Of a stretch of 64,000 bases of DNA, positions 1-9,600 are shown in pieces. The notes under the pieces are model-generated. The model searched no databases. It saw only the letters and a list, made by a program, of their open reading frames with translations, and was not told where the DNA came from. This DNA is from Caulifigura coniformis (GTDB lineage: Bacteria; Planctomycetota; Planctomycetia; Planctomycetales; Planctomycetaceae). The position numbers were made by a program, and so were the translations under genes. Within the stretch, counting starts at the first letter, position 1, and every line of letters starts with the position of its first letter. The DNA lies in the NCBI RefSeq assembly GCF_007745175.1, contig NZ_CP036271.1, positions 186,001 through 250,000 on the forward strand. Reading direction: 5' to 3'.

Positions 1-576
1 ACACGACTGTCGGAGGCAGGCGCCAGCTCGCGCGAGTTGTCCGAAGGACTGCAGGGAGTCGGTGCGGCCGGGGCTCCACTCCGGCAGTTGAGTTCGCAGC
101 TGGCCGGTGTGCAGCGACAGGCCCAGCAGCTCAGCGGACAGACGATCGCACTCAATGTCCAGCCGGCCCTGGCGTCGCTCGCGCAGTTGAGCGGGGCGAT
201 CCAGCGGGTGGCAGCGCAGCTGGCGCAGCTTGGTGCAATGAGCGCCACTCCGGCCATCGGCGGAGGTGGAACAGCAAGGCCGGGGCGCATGCCGACGGGA
301 TTCGACGCCGCGCCGGCATTCTTCACGGCGGGGGAAGTCGTTCTGAATCACGATTCCACGCAGAGACTCGGGACGACGTTTCTGACAGCCCTTCATCGGG
401 GGACAGCCGGCAGTGCGAGCCAGACACGTTCGCTCCCGGAGACAAACGTCCCGGTCTCGACGACTAACAATCATTTCGGCGGCATCACCGTGAACGTCGC
501 GGAGGCTGGCGGCGTCAACGAGGTCATCCGCGACCTGCGCCTGCAGGGAGCGGCCCTGCGCGTCCGACGCGGATAG
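1..576 (+). CDS. C-terminal end of a tail-tape-measure-like protein (5' truncated by window)
   Basis: The frame is open from base 1, so the gene begins upstream of the window; the first in-window start would be a TTG at 37 but nothing marks it as real. The visible 191 codons are Ala/Gln/Leu-rich with heptad-like spacing (GVQRQAQQLSG, LAQLSGAIQRVAAQLAQLG), then a Gly/Pro hinge, then a compact tail with FFTAGEVVLNHDSTQRLGT and a TTNNHFGGITVNV strand. This order (helical rod, then a short C-terminal domain mentioning asparagine-rich 'HFGGITVNV') is common at the end of phage or tail-module tape-measure proteins. The next two genes on the same strand look tail-like too. The assignment is from composition and context, not from a diagnostic motif; a generic coiled-coil structural protein is the alternative. 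Confidence 0.55.
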   Translation, partial: TRLSEAGASSRELSEGLQGVGAAGAPLRQLSSQLAGVQRQAQQLSGQTIALNVQPALASLAQLSGAIQRVAAQLAQLGAMSATPAIGGGGTARPGRMPTGFDAAPAFFTAGEVVLNHDSTQRLGTTFLTALHRGTAGSASQTRSLPETNVPVSTTNNHFGGITVNVAEAGGVNEVIRDLRLQGAALRVRRG

Positions 577-629
577 AGAGCTTCGTCGCGCCCCGCGACA
601 TCACACACCACCAGGGATGGAATCGATCG

Positions 630-1076
630 ATGTGGGTGTTTCAACCTGCGATCTGGAAAGGGGGCGCCCTGTGGCAGCTCCCGAGGCCGGTAACAGCGAT
701 CCGCCTTGCGGATTCGTGGGACTTCGAGAAGTACAAGACGCCGCTCGCCGACGGCGACATGGTGACCGGCCAGTCCCGCAACGGCGTCGACGTGCAGCTC
801 GAAGGGCAGGTCGGGCATGTGGCCGGCTCATTGCGTCTCGATGAGAATGCGATGCTGCTGGCGATGCTCAATCTGCGGACGCGACTCGATGTCGACAACG
901 CGGCCGGACGATTTCGCCTCGTGCTTTATCACGACGCGGCGAGCGGTCAATCGCGGTACTTCGAGAAATGCACCACGGTTCGCTTTGAAAGCGATCTCTC
1001 CGATCCACGGTTGTTCACCTACTCGATCCTCGTTCACGCCTCGTCGCCCGAGCTGGTGACGGCCGTGCTTTCGTAG
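630..1076 (+). CDS. Hypothetical tail-associated protein, 148 aa
   Basis: Small, mostly beta-type protein beginning MWVFQPAIWKGGALWQLPRP with no signal peptide or membrane segment. An AGGGATGG stretch lies just upstream of the ATG. It contains a central LRLDENAMLLAMLNLRTRL helix and a YFEKCTTVRFESDLSDP strand-rich end. I do not recognise a named family. Placed 53 bases after the tape-measure-like gene and 69 before the large hub-like gene, in the same direction, it occupies the slot where siphovirus-type clusters carry a distal-tail or receptor-connector protein. That role is inference from order only. Confidence 0.6.
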   Translation: MWVFQPAIWKGGALWQLPRPVTAIRLADSWDFEKYKTPLADGDMVTGQSRNGVDVQLEGQVGHVAGSLRLDENAMLLAMLNLRTRLDVDNAAGRFRLVLYHDAASGQSRYFEKCTTVRFESDLSDPRLFTYSILVHASSPELVTAVLS

Positions 1077-1145
1077 CGTGCGTCGCGACGCACCTTCAGG
1101 CCCTCGCAGACTCTTTCACCGGCGCCTCGCGCCGAACGCTCATCC

Positions 1146-2735
1146 ATGTCCCGCCGCATCCTACATCATGGACCTGATCCCGGGGCGATGCCGGTCGACA
1201 TCAGCGACCGGGTCCTGGCCGGCTGCTGGTTCGAGTGGCATCGGCAGGGAGGCTGCGGCGCGGGCGAAGTCCGGCTGCGGGATGACTTCGCGGACCGCGG
1301 AGAGATCGAGCCGGGGGACTGGATCTCGATGGAGTCCGGGCCCGGCCTGCGGTGGTACCTGGGACGCGTCGAAACGAAGGAGGCCGCCTATCCGGCTGGC
1401 GTGCGACTGCGACTCGAAGGCATGGGGGTTGAGCTGGGCGAAGTCTACCCCGGAGGCTTTGGTTCGGATGCTGATGGTGTTCCTCCGCAACGCCTGGGAG
1501 CGACGGACCTGTTCTCCCTCGATCCGGATCGCGACCTCGAAACCTTTGACGCGACAGGCGATGCGGCGAGCGTCGTCCGGCTGCTGCTGTCGCGGTATGT
1601 CGAGCCAGCCGCGCACATCACCTACGCCGCCCCGCGCGTGGAAGATTCGCTGCGGCCGGCGGGGGTCGAGAGTCTCAAGGTCCGTGGAGAAGAGTCGGCC
1701 CGTTCATTGATCAAGGAGCTGGCCGTGCGGGCCGGGGCGTCGTCATGGGGGGTGGACGCGGCGGGAGAGTTCTTCTTCCTGCAGCGTCGCACGTCGATCG
1801 AACTCGTCCTGCAGATTGGCCAGAACGTCTCTGAGCTCGAAGAACTTTCCGACCGCGAGCTGTTGTTCAACCGGCTCCTGCTGACAGGGGACTACGTCTA
1901 CGACCGCGCGGATGACACGGACAACATCGCCGTCCGCAGCTATCGCTGGCGCGGGAACTATGTCGAACCCGTGAGCCGTGCGGCCTATGGTGAACGCCGG
2001 CTGCGCCTCTGGATTCCGTGGATTCGCACGCAGGCCGATGCAGTCAGCTTCAGCCGGGAGTTCTTCCGCACTTACAGCCAGCCGCGGCGACGTTACCGCG
2101 TGACGACGGGCGTGATCGACGCGCCGGTGTTTCCCTGGCTGGGCGCCGTGCGACTGAAGAACGCCGCGGGCTTTGACGTCGCCACAGGAATCTGCGACGT
2201 GATCCGCGTGCGGTTCGATCGCGTGCCCCGGATGGAACTGGAGATCGGGCCCGAGGACCCGAGGAACCTGTGGCCGGAACCGGCCCAGGATGAACGCTGG
2301 GAACTGCCGGCCCGGTCGCAGGCACGTGGGGGCAACCTCTCGCTGACGTCGCTGACCGATCCGTGGACGGATGGGGGTGGCGGCGGAGACAGCGGTGGAT
2401 CGGACGCGTCGACGACCGACACCGGGGGCGACACGTCGCTGACGGGCGATGCGTCCGTCGAATCGAGCATGAGCGGCCTGTCGGACCTGTCGAGCTTTTC
2501 GGACGGATTGACGACGGAGGAAGGTACGTCCCTGACCACCGATTCCAATTCCGATCCGGAGTCATCAGGCGGGTCGTCGAGTGATCCGAGCGACGAGTCG
2601 GGGGACGCCTCGACCGGTGGCGCTGGCGACAGTGATGAATCGAGTGACTTCGTCTCGGACGGCAGTGGCGAATCCTCGTTGGACAGCGATGCCTCGTCGG
2701 ACGAGAGCGACGGATCGGACGCTTCTTCCAGCTGA
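1146..2735 (+). CDS. Putative tail-hub-like protein with Asp/Ser/Gly-rich C-terminal tail, 529 aa
   Basis: Residues 1-400 form a globular region; residues about 175-400 (KVRGEESARSLIKELAVRAG, a FFFLQRR strand, then repeated beta hairpins) resemble the general layout of tail hub or 'late control D'-type baseplate proteins, which act at the tail tip. From about residue 404 to the stop the sequence is low complexity, almost only Asp, Ser, Gly, Thr and Glu, and strongly acidic. The ATG at 1146 has no clear Shine-Dalgarno; an in-frame ATG at 1188 after GGGG is a possible alternative. It follows two other tail-like genes and precedes a glycosyltransferase group. The fold is inferred, without a diagnostic motif. 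Confidence 0.6.
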   Translation: MSRRILHHGPDPGAMPVDISDRVLAGCWFEWHRQGGCGAGEVRLRDDFADRGEIEPGDWISMESGPGLRWYLGRVETKEAAYPAGVRLRLEGMGVELGEVYPGGFGSDADGVPPQRLGATDLFSLDPDRDLETFDATGDAASVVRLLLSRYVEPAAHITYAAPRVEDSLRPAGVESLKVRGEESARSLIKELAVRAGASSWGVDAAGEFFFLQRRTSIELVLQIGQNVSELEELSDRELLFNRLLLTGDYVYDRADDTDNIAVRSYRWRGNYVEPVSRAAYGERRLRLWIPWIRTQADAVSFSREFFRTYSQPRRRYRVTTGVIDAPVFPWLGAVRLKNAAGFDVATGICDVIRVRFDRVPRMELEIGPEDPRNLWPEPAQDERWELPARSQARGGNLSLTSLTDPWTDGGGGGDSGGSDASTTDTGGDTSLTGDASVESSMSGLSDLSSFSDGLTTEEGTSLTTDSNSDPESSGGSSSDPSDESGDASTGGAGDSDESSDFVSDGSGESSLDSDASSDESDGSDASSS

Positions 2736-2782
2736 TCCGCACGTGCCGTGCCAACCTTCATTCACTCCAGCGCGAGGATTCC

Positions 2783-3889
2783 GTGTTCTATCGAATCCAC
2801 TCCGACGGCCTGCGGATGGCCGTTGACCTGAGACATCACTACGCGGGCACGGGACGGGCGACGTGCTGGATCATCGGCGGGGGCCCGTCGTTGCGCGCGA
2901 TGCCCTGCGATCGTATCCAGCTGTCACCCGTTCCGAAGTTCGCCGTCAATCTGTGCGGATTCGGGCTGATCCGGCCCGACATCTGGACGGCCTACGACCC
3001 CACCGCCCGGTTCCATCGTTCGACGTATCTCGATGGCTCCGTCCTGAAATTGCTTCCCTCACGGCGAGCGACCGACCTCGTTCCGGGGACGACGCACAAA
3101 GTGGGGGATTGTCCGAGCACACTGTTCTTCGAGCGGGACGGTCAACGCGGCTTTCACAACTTCCTCGGCGACGAGACGACCCGCGAGGAAAACCCCGGCA
3201 TCGCCGACTGGCAGGACTCGCTGGTGCAGGCGATCGATTTGGCCTGGCGCCTCGGTTTCCGCCGGCTGTTCCTGGTGGGGTGCGACATGCACATCGGCCC
3301 GCCGGAGAAACACGTTCGCCGCGCGGGCCTCGGTGGAGTCCGCTACCAGCCGGAGGAATTGCTGCGAGGTTTTTACGATCGCTGTCGTGAGGCGGGTCTC
3401 GACCCGGCCAGTCTCGAGGCAGATGAACCGATTGCGCCCTACCACTTCGACGAAACGAAGTCGCTGGCGGCGGCCCTGCAGACCGACTTCCACTATTACC
3501 GCGTCGTCCAGTACCTGCGGCTGTCGCGGAGGGCCATGTCGCTCGCCGGTCTGGAGTTGATCTCGGCGACACCTTCCAGCCGGCTCAATGCGTTCTTTCC
3601 CTATCGGCCCGTCGACGACCTGCTCGACGACATTGCCGACGAAATCGGCCACCCCGCCCGTGAAGCCACGCGCGGGCAGTACTCGAAGCGGAATGAAATG
3701 GGCGCCCCGCCAGGGGCCCCGATGAAAGACTTCCGCCCGCACAACTGGGGGCCGGCGCCTCGCGCCGCGACGACCCGGGCGAACGTGGTCGGTCGTCGCT
3801 CGACGGCACAGTTGCACCGTGAAGTGCGGCTCACGGCGGCGATCGAAGACCTGCCCGAAATCGAAGTCCCGCTGCAGGAGGAGGGCTAG
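2783..3889 (+). CDS. GGGPSL-motif protein, DUF115 / motility-accessory-factor-like, 368 aa
   Basis: Starts at a GTG preceded by AGGA five bases upstream. Near the N-terminus, ATCWIIGGGPSL is the nucleotide-sugar-binding-like loop seen in DUF115 and Maf-type proteins; it is followed by FAVNLCGFGLIRPDIW and, in mid-protein, FRRLFLVGCDMHI, which fits the second half of a Rossmann-like core. Such proteins are tied to transfer of nonulosonic or other sugars, or occur in phage-encoded carbohydrate modules. The C-terminal 80 residues are basic and Pro-rich. Only 1 base separates its stop from the next glycosyltransferase, so the two are very probably co-translated. The exact substrate is not visible. 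Confidence 0.6.
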   Translation: MFYRIHSDGLRMAVDLRHHYAGTGRATCWIIGGGPSLRAMPCDRIQLSPVPKFAVNLCGFGLIRPDIWTAYDPTARFHRSTYLDGSVLKLLPSRRATDLVPGTTHKVGDCPSTLFFERDGQRGFHNFLGDETTREENPGIADWQDSLVQAIDLAWRLGFRRLFLVGCDMHIGPPEKHVRRAGLGGVRYQPEELLRGFYDRCREAGLDPASLEADEPIAPYHFDETKSLAAALQTDFHYYRVVQYLRLSRRAMSLAGLELISATPSSRLNAFFPYRPVDDLLDDIADEIGHPAREATRGQYSKRNEMGAPPGAPMKDFRPHNWGPAPRAATTRANVVGRRSTAQLHREVRLTAAIEDLPEIEVPLQEEG

Positions 3890-3890
3890 C

Positions 3891-4577
3891 ATGCGAACAG
3901 CGATCGTGATGGCGCAGCATGGGCAACCGCAGCTGACGATCGCCTGCCTGCAGACGCTCCGCAGGCATCACGGGGACGAGCCGCCTGTCGTGCTGGTGGA
4001 TGACGGCAGTCCGCCCGGCGATCTGGAACAGGTGCTGGCAGCGGCGATTGCGAATCTCCAGATCGTCCGGCGGCCCCATCGGGGAGTGACGGCGGCATGG
4101 AATGCGGGGGCGGCGTGCTGCACGGCCGATGTCCTGATCTTCCTCAACAACGACGTCATCACCACCGGCCCCTGGGCCGACAGGCTTGCGGACCTGCTCG
4201 TTGACCGCCGCATTGCGGTCGCAGGCGTCGAGCGCCGGAGGGAGCGACACGTTTCGCCCGAGGTGCTGTCCAGGCTGCCCACCGGGGAATTCGCTGCCGG
4301 ATGGTGCTTTGCTGTTCGGCGCAGCGATTTCGAAGCGATTCATAGCTACCGCTCGGCGCTGCGCCTGTACTTCTCGGACACCGATCTGCAGTCGCGGCTG
4401 CTCGTTCGGGGCGGAACCGGTGGGGAGGGGATCGCGGCGGTTCCATTGCCGCTGAAGCATCTGGGTCATGCCACCACTTCGGCCTGCACGACCCGCCACG
4501 CGCAGTGGCAGGCCGATCGTCGCCGGTTCCAGCGGTTGTGGAAACGCGGCGGAAGCAAACGTCAGGCCTGCCGATGA
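3891..4577 (+). CDS. Family 2-like GT-A glycosyltransferase, 228 aa
   Basis: Start chosen at the ATG immediately after the previous stop, with GGAGGAGG upstream; a longer in-frame opening back to 3819 would only translate the previous gene's end. The protein starts with a TAIVMAQHGQPQLT strand, has the nucleotide-binding VLVDDGSPP turn (residues about 34-42) and the metal-binding-type LIFLNNDV (about 82-89), followed by VAGVERR and an FSDTDLQSRL acceptor-side segment. All match GT-A family-2 transferases that move a sugar from a nucleotide donor. It lacks membrane segments, so it should act in the cytoplasm. Its stop overlaps the next start (ATGA), indicating translational coupling with the following GT-B enzyme. 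Confidence 0.8.
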   Translation: MRTAIVMAQHGQPQLTIACLQTLRRHHGDEPPVVLVDDGSPPGDLEQVLAAAIANLQIVRRPHRGVTAAWNAGAACCTADVLIFLNNDVITTGPWADRLADLLVDRRIAVAGVERRRERHVSPEVLSRLPTGEFAAGWCFAVRRSDFEAIHSYRSALRLYFSDTDLQSRLLVRGGTGGEGIAAVPLPLKHLGHATTSACTTRHAQWQADRRRFQRLWKRGGSKRQACR

Positions 4578-5671
4578 AGCTTCTGCAGGTCTGCAACGTG
4601 GGCCGCATCGTTGGAGGAACGGCGGCCTGTGCCTGGTCGATCACTCGCGCCTTTCCGGACATCGAACACCATGTCGCGTTTCTCTCTCCGATCAGCGAAG
4701 AGACGGATGCGGCTTTTGGTGGCTCACGCCTGTTGCACTGCGAGCGGATCTCGAACTCGCTTGTCCGCGATCTGGGATGCGAGGCGGTGATCCTGCACAA
4801 CACGGCACAAGGCCGTGTTGAACCGATCGAAGCCGCCTGGACGTTGCAGTACGTCCATTCAAAAGGGACGCGCGCGGCGGCTGATTGCACACGGTATTGC
4901 TCGTCGTGGCTGGCGAAGGCGTGCCTCGGCGACCGAGCCACGGCGGACGATGTGCTCTATCAATGTGTCCCCCGCCCGGTCGGTTCTTTGAGGCGCGAGG
5001 TTCATTGTCGGCCGCTGGTCGTCGGCCGGATCTGCACGCCGACGACGGCGAAATGGCCGGCGTCTCTCACTGATTTCTACGCCGACCTCGCGGCCCGGCT
5101 CCCCTGGGTATGGTGGGAGTTCGTCGGTTGTCCGGCGGAGTTCGAACCGGCCCTGCATGGTTCGTGCAACGGCAGGGCGGCGTTCCACCCGGCCGGATGG
5201 AGTGCGCGGTCGCACCTGGCGCGCTGGGATGCACTTCTGTACCACCACCCTTCGATGACCGAGTCGTTTGGGCGGGTGGTTGCGGAAGCGATGCGGGCGG
5301 GCTGCGTTCCGATCGTCGATGCTCGCGGTGGATTCCTGGAACAGGTCACTCCAGCCTCGGGCGAGGTGTGCGCATCAACAACGGAGTTCGCCGAGGCCCT
5401 GGGGAGGCTGAGTGAAGACGGCCGCCGGCTCGCAATGGCCGCCGAGGCGCGGCGGCGGGGAGACGAGTTGTTCTCCCTGGCGTCGTTTCGGGAGCGGCTT
5501 CTGAGGCTTTGGCGAAGCTGCGAAAACCCCGCGCTGCGATATAAAGTCGCAGTGGGTGGTCACAAACTGCGCAGTCCGTCTCCCGTGGCAAGTTTTCCCC
5601 GGTCCCGAGGGAACGGCGTCTTTGAGAGCGACGACCGCCCGGCGCAGAGTCAGTATACTCGGCGGTTTTGA
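4574..5671 (+). CDS. GT-B glycosyltransferase (family 4-like), 365 aa
   Basis: The start ATG at 4574 overlaps the upstream TGA; the longer opening from 4505 lies inside the preceding gene. The N-terminal half opens MKLLQVCNVGRIVGGTAACA, the usual glycine-rich acceptor-domain start. The C-terminal half has the donor-site signature ESFGRVVAEAMRAGCVPI with the ExxxxxxxE spacing of GT-B retaining enzymes, then the EARRRG and LWRSCE helices. The last about 40 residues are low-complexity and basic. With the two upstream genes it forms a three-gene sugar-transfer cassette directly behind tail-like genes. Acceptor and sugar are unknown. Confidence 0.8.
   Translation: MKLLQVCNVGRIVGGTAACAWSITRAFPDIEHHVAFLSPISEETDAAFGGSRLLHCERISNSLVRDLGCEAVILHNTAQGRVEPIEAAWTLQYVHSKGTRAAADCTRYCSSWLAKACLGDRATADDVLYQCVPRPVGSLRREVHCRPLVVGRICTPTTAKWPASLTDFYADLAARLPWVWWEFVGCPAEFEPALHGSCNGRAAFHPAGWSARSHLARWDALLYHHPSMTESFGRVVAEAMRAGCVPIVDARGGFLEQVTPASGEVCASTTEFAEALGRLSEDGRRLAMAAEARRRGDELFSLASFRERLLRLWRSCENPALRYKVAVGGHKLRSPSPVASFPRSRGNGVFESDDRPAQSQYTRRF
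5654..5659 (+). promoter_or_regulatory. Possible -10 element for the MoxR gene
   Basis: TATACT occurs 35 bases before the GTG start of the MoxR gene, inside the last codons of the upstream glycosyltransferase. No convincing -35 hexamer is seen, so this is a weak call; it would give the ATPase its own transcript. Confidence 0.25.
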
Positions 5672-5693
5672 AGCGACACCGCGGGAGAATCTC

Positions 5694-6635
5694 GTGAATT
5701 CTGAGTGGCTCAGGCTGATTCGCAACCTCGAGGACAACATTGGCCAGGCGTTGTTTGGCAAGCCCGAGGTGATCCGTCTGGCGATTGTCGCGCTGCTGTC
5801 GGAAGGCCACCTGCTGATCGAGGATGCGCCGGGCGTCGGGAAGACGTCGCTGGCCAAGGCGATCGCACAGAGCCTCAGCGCCAAGTTCGTCCGCCTGCAG
5901 TTCACTCCCGACATGCTTCCCAGCGACATCCTGGGATCGTCGGTGTTCCTGCCGAACCGGGGCGAGTTCGAGTTCCGCAAAGGACCGATCTTCACGCAGG
6001 TCCTGCTGGCGGACGAAATCAACCGCACCTCGCCGCGGACGCAAAGCGCCCTGCTCGAAGCGATGATGGAGCGGCAGGTCTCGGTGGAAGGCGTCACGCA
6101 CCAGCTCGAACGGCCGTTCTTCGTTCTCGCAACCCAGAACCCGTACGAGTTCGAAGGGACGTATCCGCTTCCCGAGAACCAGCTCGATCGTTTCACACTC
6201 TGCCTGCAGATCGGTTACCCCGAGCGGGCCTTCGAGCGGCAGACGCTGGTCTCCCATCGGGAAGGGGAGCCGGTCGACAAACTGAAGCCGGCAATGAGCG
6301 TGGCTGAACTGGTTCAACTGCAGCAGGCCTCCCGCGCTGTGCGCATCGATCCCTCGATCAACGACTACATCCTGGACATCGTGGATGCGACGCGGCGGCA
6401 TTCGGAGCTGATTCTCGGCACCAGCACCCGCGGCGCGATCACGCTGTACCGCGCCGTCCAGGCGGCCGCGCTGACGGAAGGCCGCGACTATGCCGTTCCC
6501 GACGACGTGAAGCGGCTGGCGGTTCCGGTGCTGGCTCACCGCGTGCAGCCGGCGGGAATGATCCGCGAAGGTCAGCGCAAGCGGGCTCAGCAGGTGATTC
6601 GCCAGATTCTCGGCGAAGTGCGTCCGCCGCAATAA
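5694..6635 (+). CDS. MoxR-family AAA+ ATPase, 313 aa
   Basis: MoxR ATPases are hexameric chaperone-like remodelers. Visible motifs: Walker A DAPGVGKTS (residues about 44-52), Walker B LLADEINR, sensor 1 FVLATQNP, followed by the family marker EFEGTYPLPENQLDRF and the C-terminal lid ending in DDVKRLAVPVLAHR. The GTG start at 5694 gives the normal family length; a longer opening to 5556 would overlap the upstream gene by over 100 bases and adds an unrelated segment. MoxR genes usually head an operon with DUF58 and VWA proteins, but here it stands alone and meets the AsmA-like gene tail to tail, 4 bases apart. Confidence 0.93.
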   Translation: MNSEWLRLIRNLEDNIGQALFGKPEVIRLAIVALLSEGHLLIEDAPGVGKTSLAKAIAQSLSAKFVRLQFTPDMLPSDILGSSVFLPNRGEFEFRKGPIFTQVLLADEINRTSPRTQSALLEAMMERQVSVEGVTHQLERPFFVLATQNPYEFEGTYPLPENQLDRFTLCLQIGYPERAFERQTLVSHREGEPVDKLKPAMSVAELVQLQQASRAVRIDPSINDYILDIVDATRRHSELILGTSTRGAITLYRAVQAAALTEGRDYAVPDDVKRLAVPVLAHRVQPAGMIREGQRKRAQQVIRQILGEVRPPQ

Positions 6636-6639
6636 CGGC

Positions 6640-9600
6640 TCAGCGGACGGCCGTTCGGCCCATCGGCCGGCCCGCCTGTCCCCGTTCGACGGTCTCCCGC
6701 AGCTTCTGGATCGCGGGCGTCACGATCGGAACCTGGGTCGACTGAGTGACGACCGGATTGTCCGTCGTTCCACGGACGCTGATCGCCATCCACCCGCCGC
6801 CGAGCGCTTCGACGATCGGCTTCAGGATCGCGACCCGGCTGCGGGCCTGCGTGATGAACTGCAGGTCGAGCGCCTGGGTGATGTAGCCGACCGTGCCGCT
6901 GCCGGCGAGGCTGATGCTCGTTCCATCAAGCGCGATGCTGGAGAAGTTGAACTGGGCGTTCTTGATGCTGAACTCCCCGGACGCGCTGTTGAACATGAAG
7001 TTCTCGCCCGGGTTGAACGAGAGGAACTGGAACAGCTTGACGAAGACCGGCAGGTCGAGCAGGCGGGCCGGCTGGATCTGGACCCAGTTCTTGGTGCGGT
7101 CATCCGTCACGATCTTCATGGGATCCGAGCCGACGCCGCGGAGGCTGACGAAGCCCCGAATCTCGCCGAACAATCGCTCACGCCATTGGTTGGCCCGGGC
7201 GATGGCCTGGAGCTGCACGTCTTCGACATTGAGCTGCAGGGCGTAGCTCGACCGTTCCTGATTCAGCGGATCGATATTGGCTGTGGCATCGAGTGAGACA
7301 CGTCCGCCGTAAACCGCCGCCTTCAACGAGCGCCCGGCGAACCGGGGCTTCACCTGGCTCGGCTTCATGCTGCTCCATGCGGGAGCTCCCACCGAGACCT
7401 GCGCCCCTTCGACCTGAAAGGGCGACTGCAGGTCGGTAAACGGAAGATCCAGGATCGTCGCCTGCTCGAACGCCGCCGAGCCAACGGCCGAAACGGTTTC
7501 CCCGTCGAACTTGCCGCTGGTGATTCCGATCACGCCGCGGACGTTCTGCATCGGCACTCCGAGCGTGATGTTTCCTCCCTGCAGCGTCGCTTCGGTCGTC
7601 CAGTGGGCCGTCACCACCTCGCTGTTGAGCGCGCCTTTCATGTCGATTCCGAGCTTCAGATCGAACGGATTCGTCGGATTGGCGTGTGTGGCGATGTCTC
7701 GCACCGCCTTCGGAAGCGCGCTTCGCAGTTCGTCGTCGATCAACAGCTTCTTGACCGTGAGTTCCTGAAGGTGGAGCCGCCACCCGGGCGAGGCACCCTT
7801 CACGATTTCGAAGTAGGCGAAGTCCTGGTCATCCCGCCCGCCGGAATCGATGTTGAGGTAGGTCTGGTCGTGGTAGGCCTGCAGGCTGCGCACGATCACA
7901 CGCTCCCCATTCCACTTCGCCGCGCAGTTGAGATGCTCCCAGGCATAGGGAAGGTGCTTCGGCTTGATCCGCACATTCTTCAACTGAATGCTCGGAAGGA
8001 CGACCTGGGCCGGCCGCCCCGGGCTCCAGTGGATCTCCATTTCGTGGATGTCGGCCGAGCCGCTCGGGGCGAGTTCTTCCCAGGCCTTACTCATTTCCGG
8101 CAGCGCCCGGACCGAGGCCGACTGCAGGTCGATGTCCAGGGGCAGCGTCAGGGCCGTGAAGACGAGTTCCAGCTGACCGGGGGCCGGCTGAAGGGCGAAC
8201 GAGCCTTCGCCGGACACCTGGGTGACCCCCTGATCGGAGGCATGGACGCCCCGCAGGGTCCGGAACATCCAGGTGTCGGCCACCGACCGATCGAACTCGA
8301 TCACTCCCGTGACATCCCTGATGTAGTACGGGAAGCGTTCGTAGTTGAGCGTCCCGCGGGAGACTTTCCCGGTCAGGCTCGAGAGCACGAACTTCCGTCC
8401 CGCACCTTCGGGCTTGTGCAGGTGGATGTCCCAGTCGGCCACGCCGCTGGCCTTGAGCGATTCGAGCACCGGGTAGAGCTTCACGAGCGCCGGCTGCTTG
8501 GAATCGGAAAAGGCCCGCAGCAGCTGGGTATCGATCGGCAACTGCGTGACGTTGATATCCAGGGTGAGCGACGCGTCGGCCGACATCGCGCCGAGAACCC
8601 CTTTGAGCGTGACGGGCCGCCCGTTCGCCTGCCCGTAGAACTCGAGCTCGAACCGCGAACCTTCCTGACGCACGCCGCCGCGGATCGAACCGACATGGTA
8701 CGGAAACAATTCGTGCTTCACCGACCCATCGACAACCGACAGCTCCCGCAGCTTGATGGGCACGCCTTCGAAGGCCGAGTTGTACTCGACGTCGATCTTG
8801 AACTTCCCTTCCGGCTCCAGCTGGTCGTAGCGCACCTGCAGCGGCGCGGGAAGGTAGGAGCGGACTTCCGGTCCGATGCTGAGTTCGCTGGCCTGGAACG
8901 TGAAACGCCGTTCCGGCCGCGTTCCCTGAAACTCCCAGTGACCGTCGATGTTGAGCCTGCGATCGCCATTCGAGGCCATCAGGTTGCGGACCACGAGGCC
9001 GTCCTGGTTGATGGCCACATGTCCCTTGAGACCGTACAGCGGGGCGGGGATGTTGGGATTGGTCACCTGCCCGTCGCGCACTTCGGCGATGAGCGAGTAG
9101 GCCAGCGGCTCTCCCTTCTTCCTGCGGGACGCGTTGAACTCGACGCTCAGGTCGGCGTGCAGGCCGAGGTCTTCGAGCGTGTTTCCCGTCGAGATCGCCG
9201 GTTCGAGGACCGGCTCGGCTTCACCAGCGCTCGCGAGCCGGACCGCCCGATTCCGCCGCGCGCGTTCGTTCAACGCCGACAGGGTCGCCACCTGGTCGCG
9301 GGCCGCAGGAGAGACGCCCAGAATCGTCTGCACGATTCCGTTCAGGTCGATCTTGTCGCAGCGGCCCTTCACCGCCAGCGAGCCATGAGCGAAGTCGGCC
9401 CCGGCGCGGAGTTCGATCCGGCCGACGTGCTGGACCTGCCCCTCGATGTCGGTCGTGTATCCGTGTCGCGAGTCGGGAACGGCCGCGACGCGAATGCCGG
9501 CCGCGCGAAACTCGCTCGTGGCGGCGCCGTCGGCCGAGGCCATCTGGACGAGCACGGCCGCGTTCTCGACGATCAGGTCGGGCGGAGCCGTTTCGGAAGG

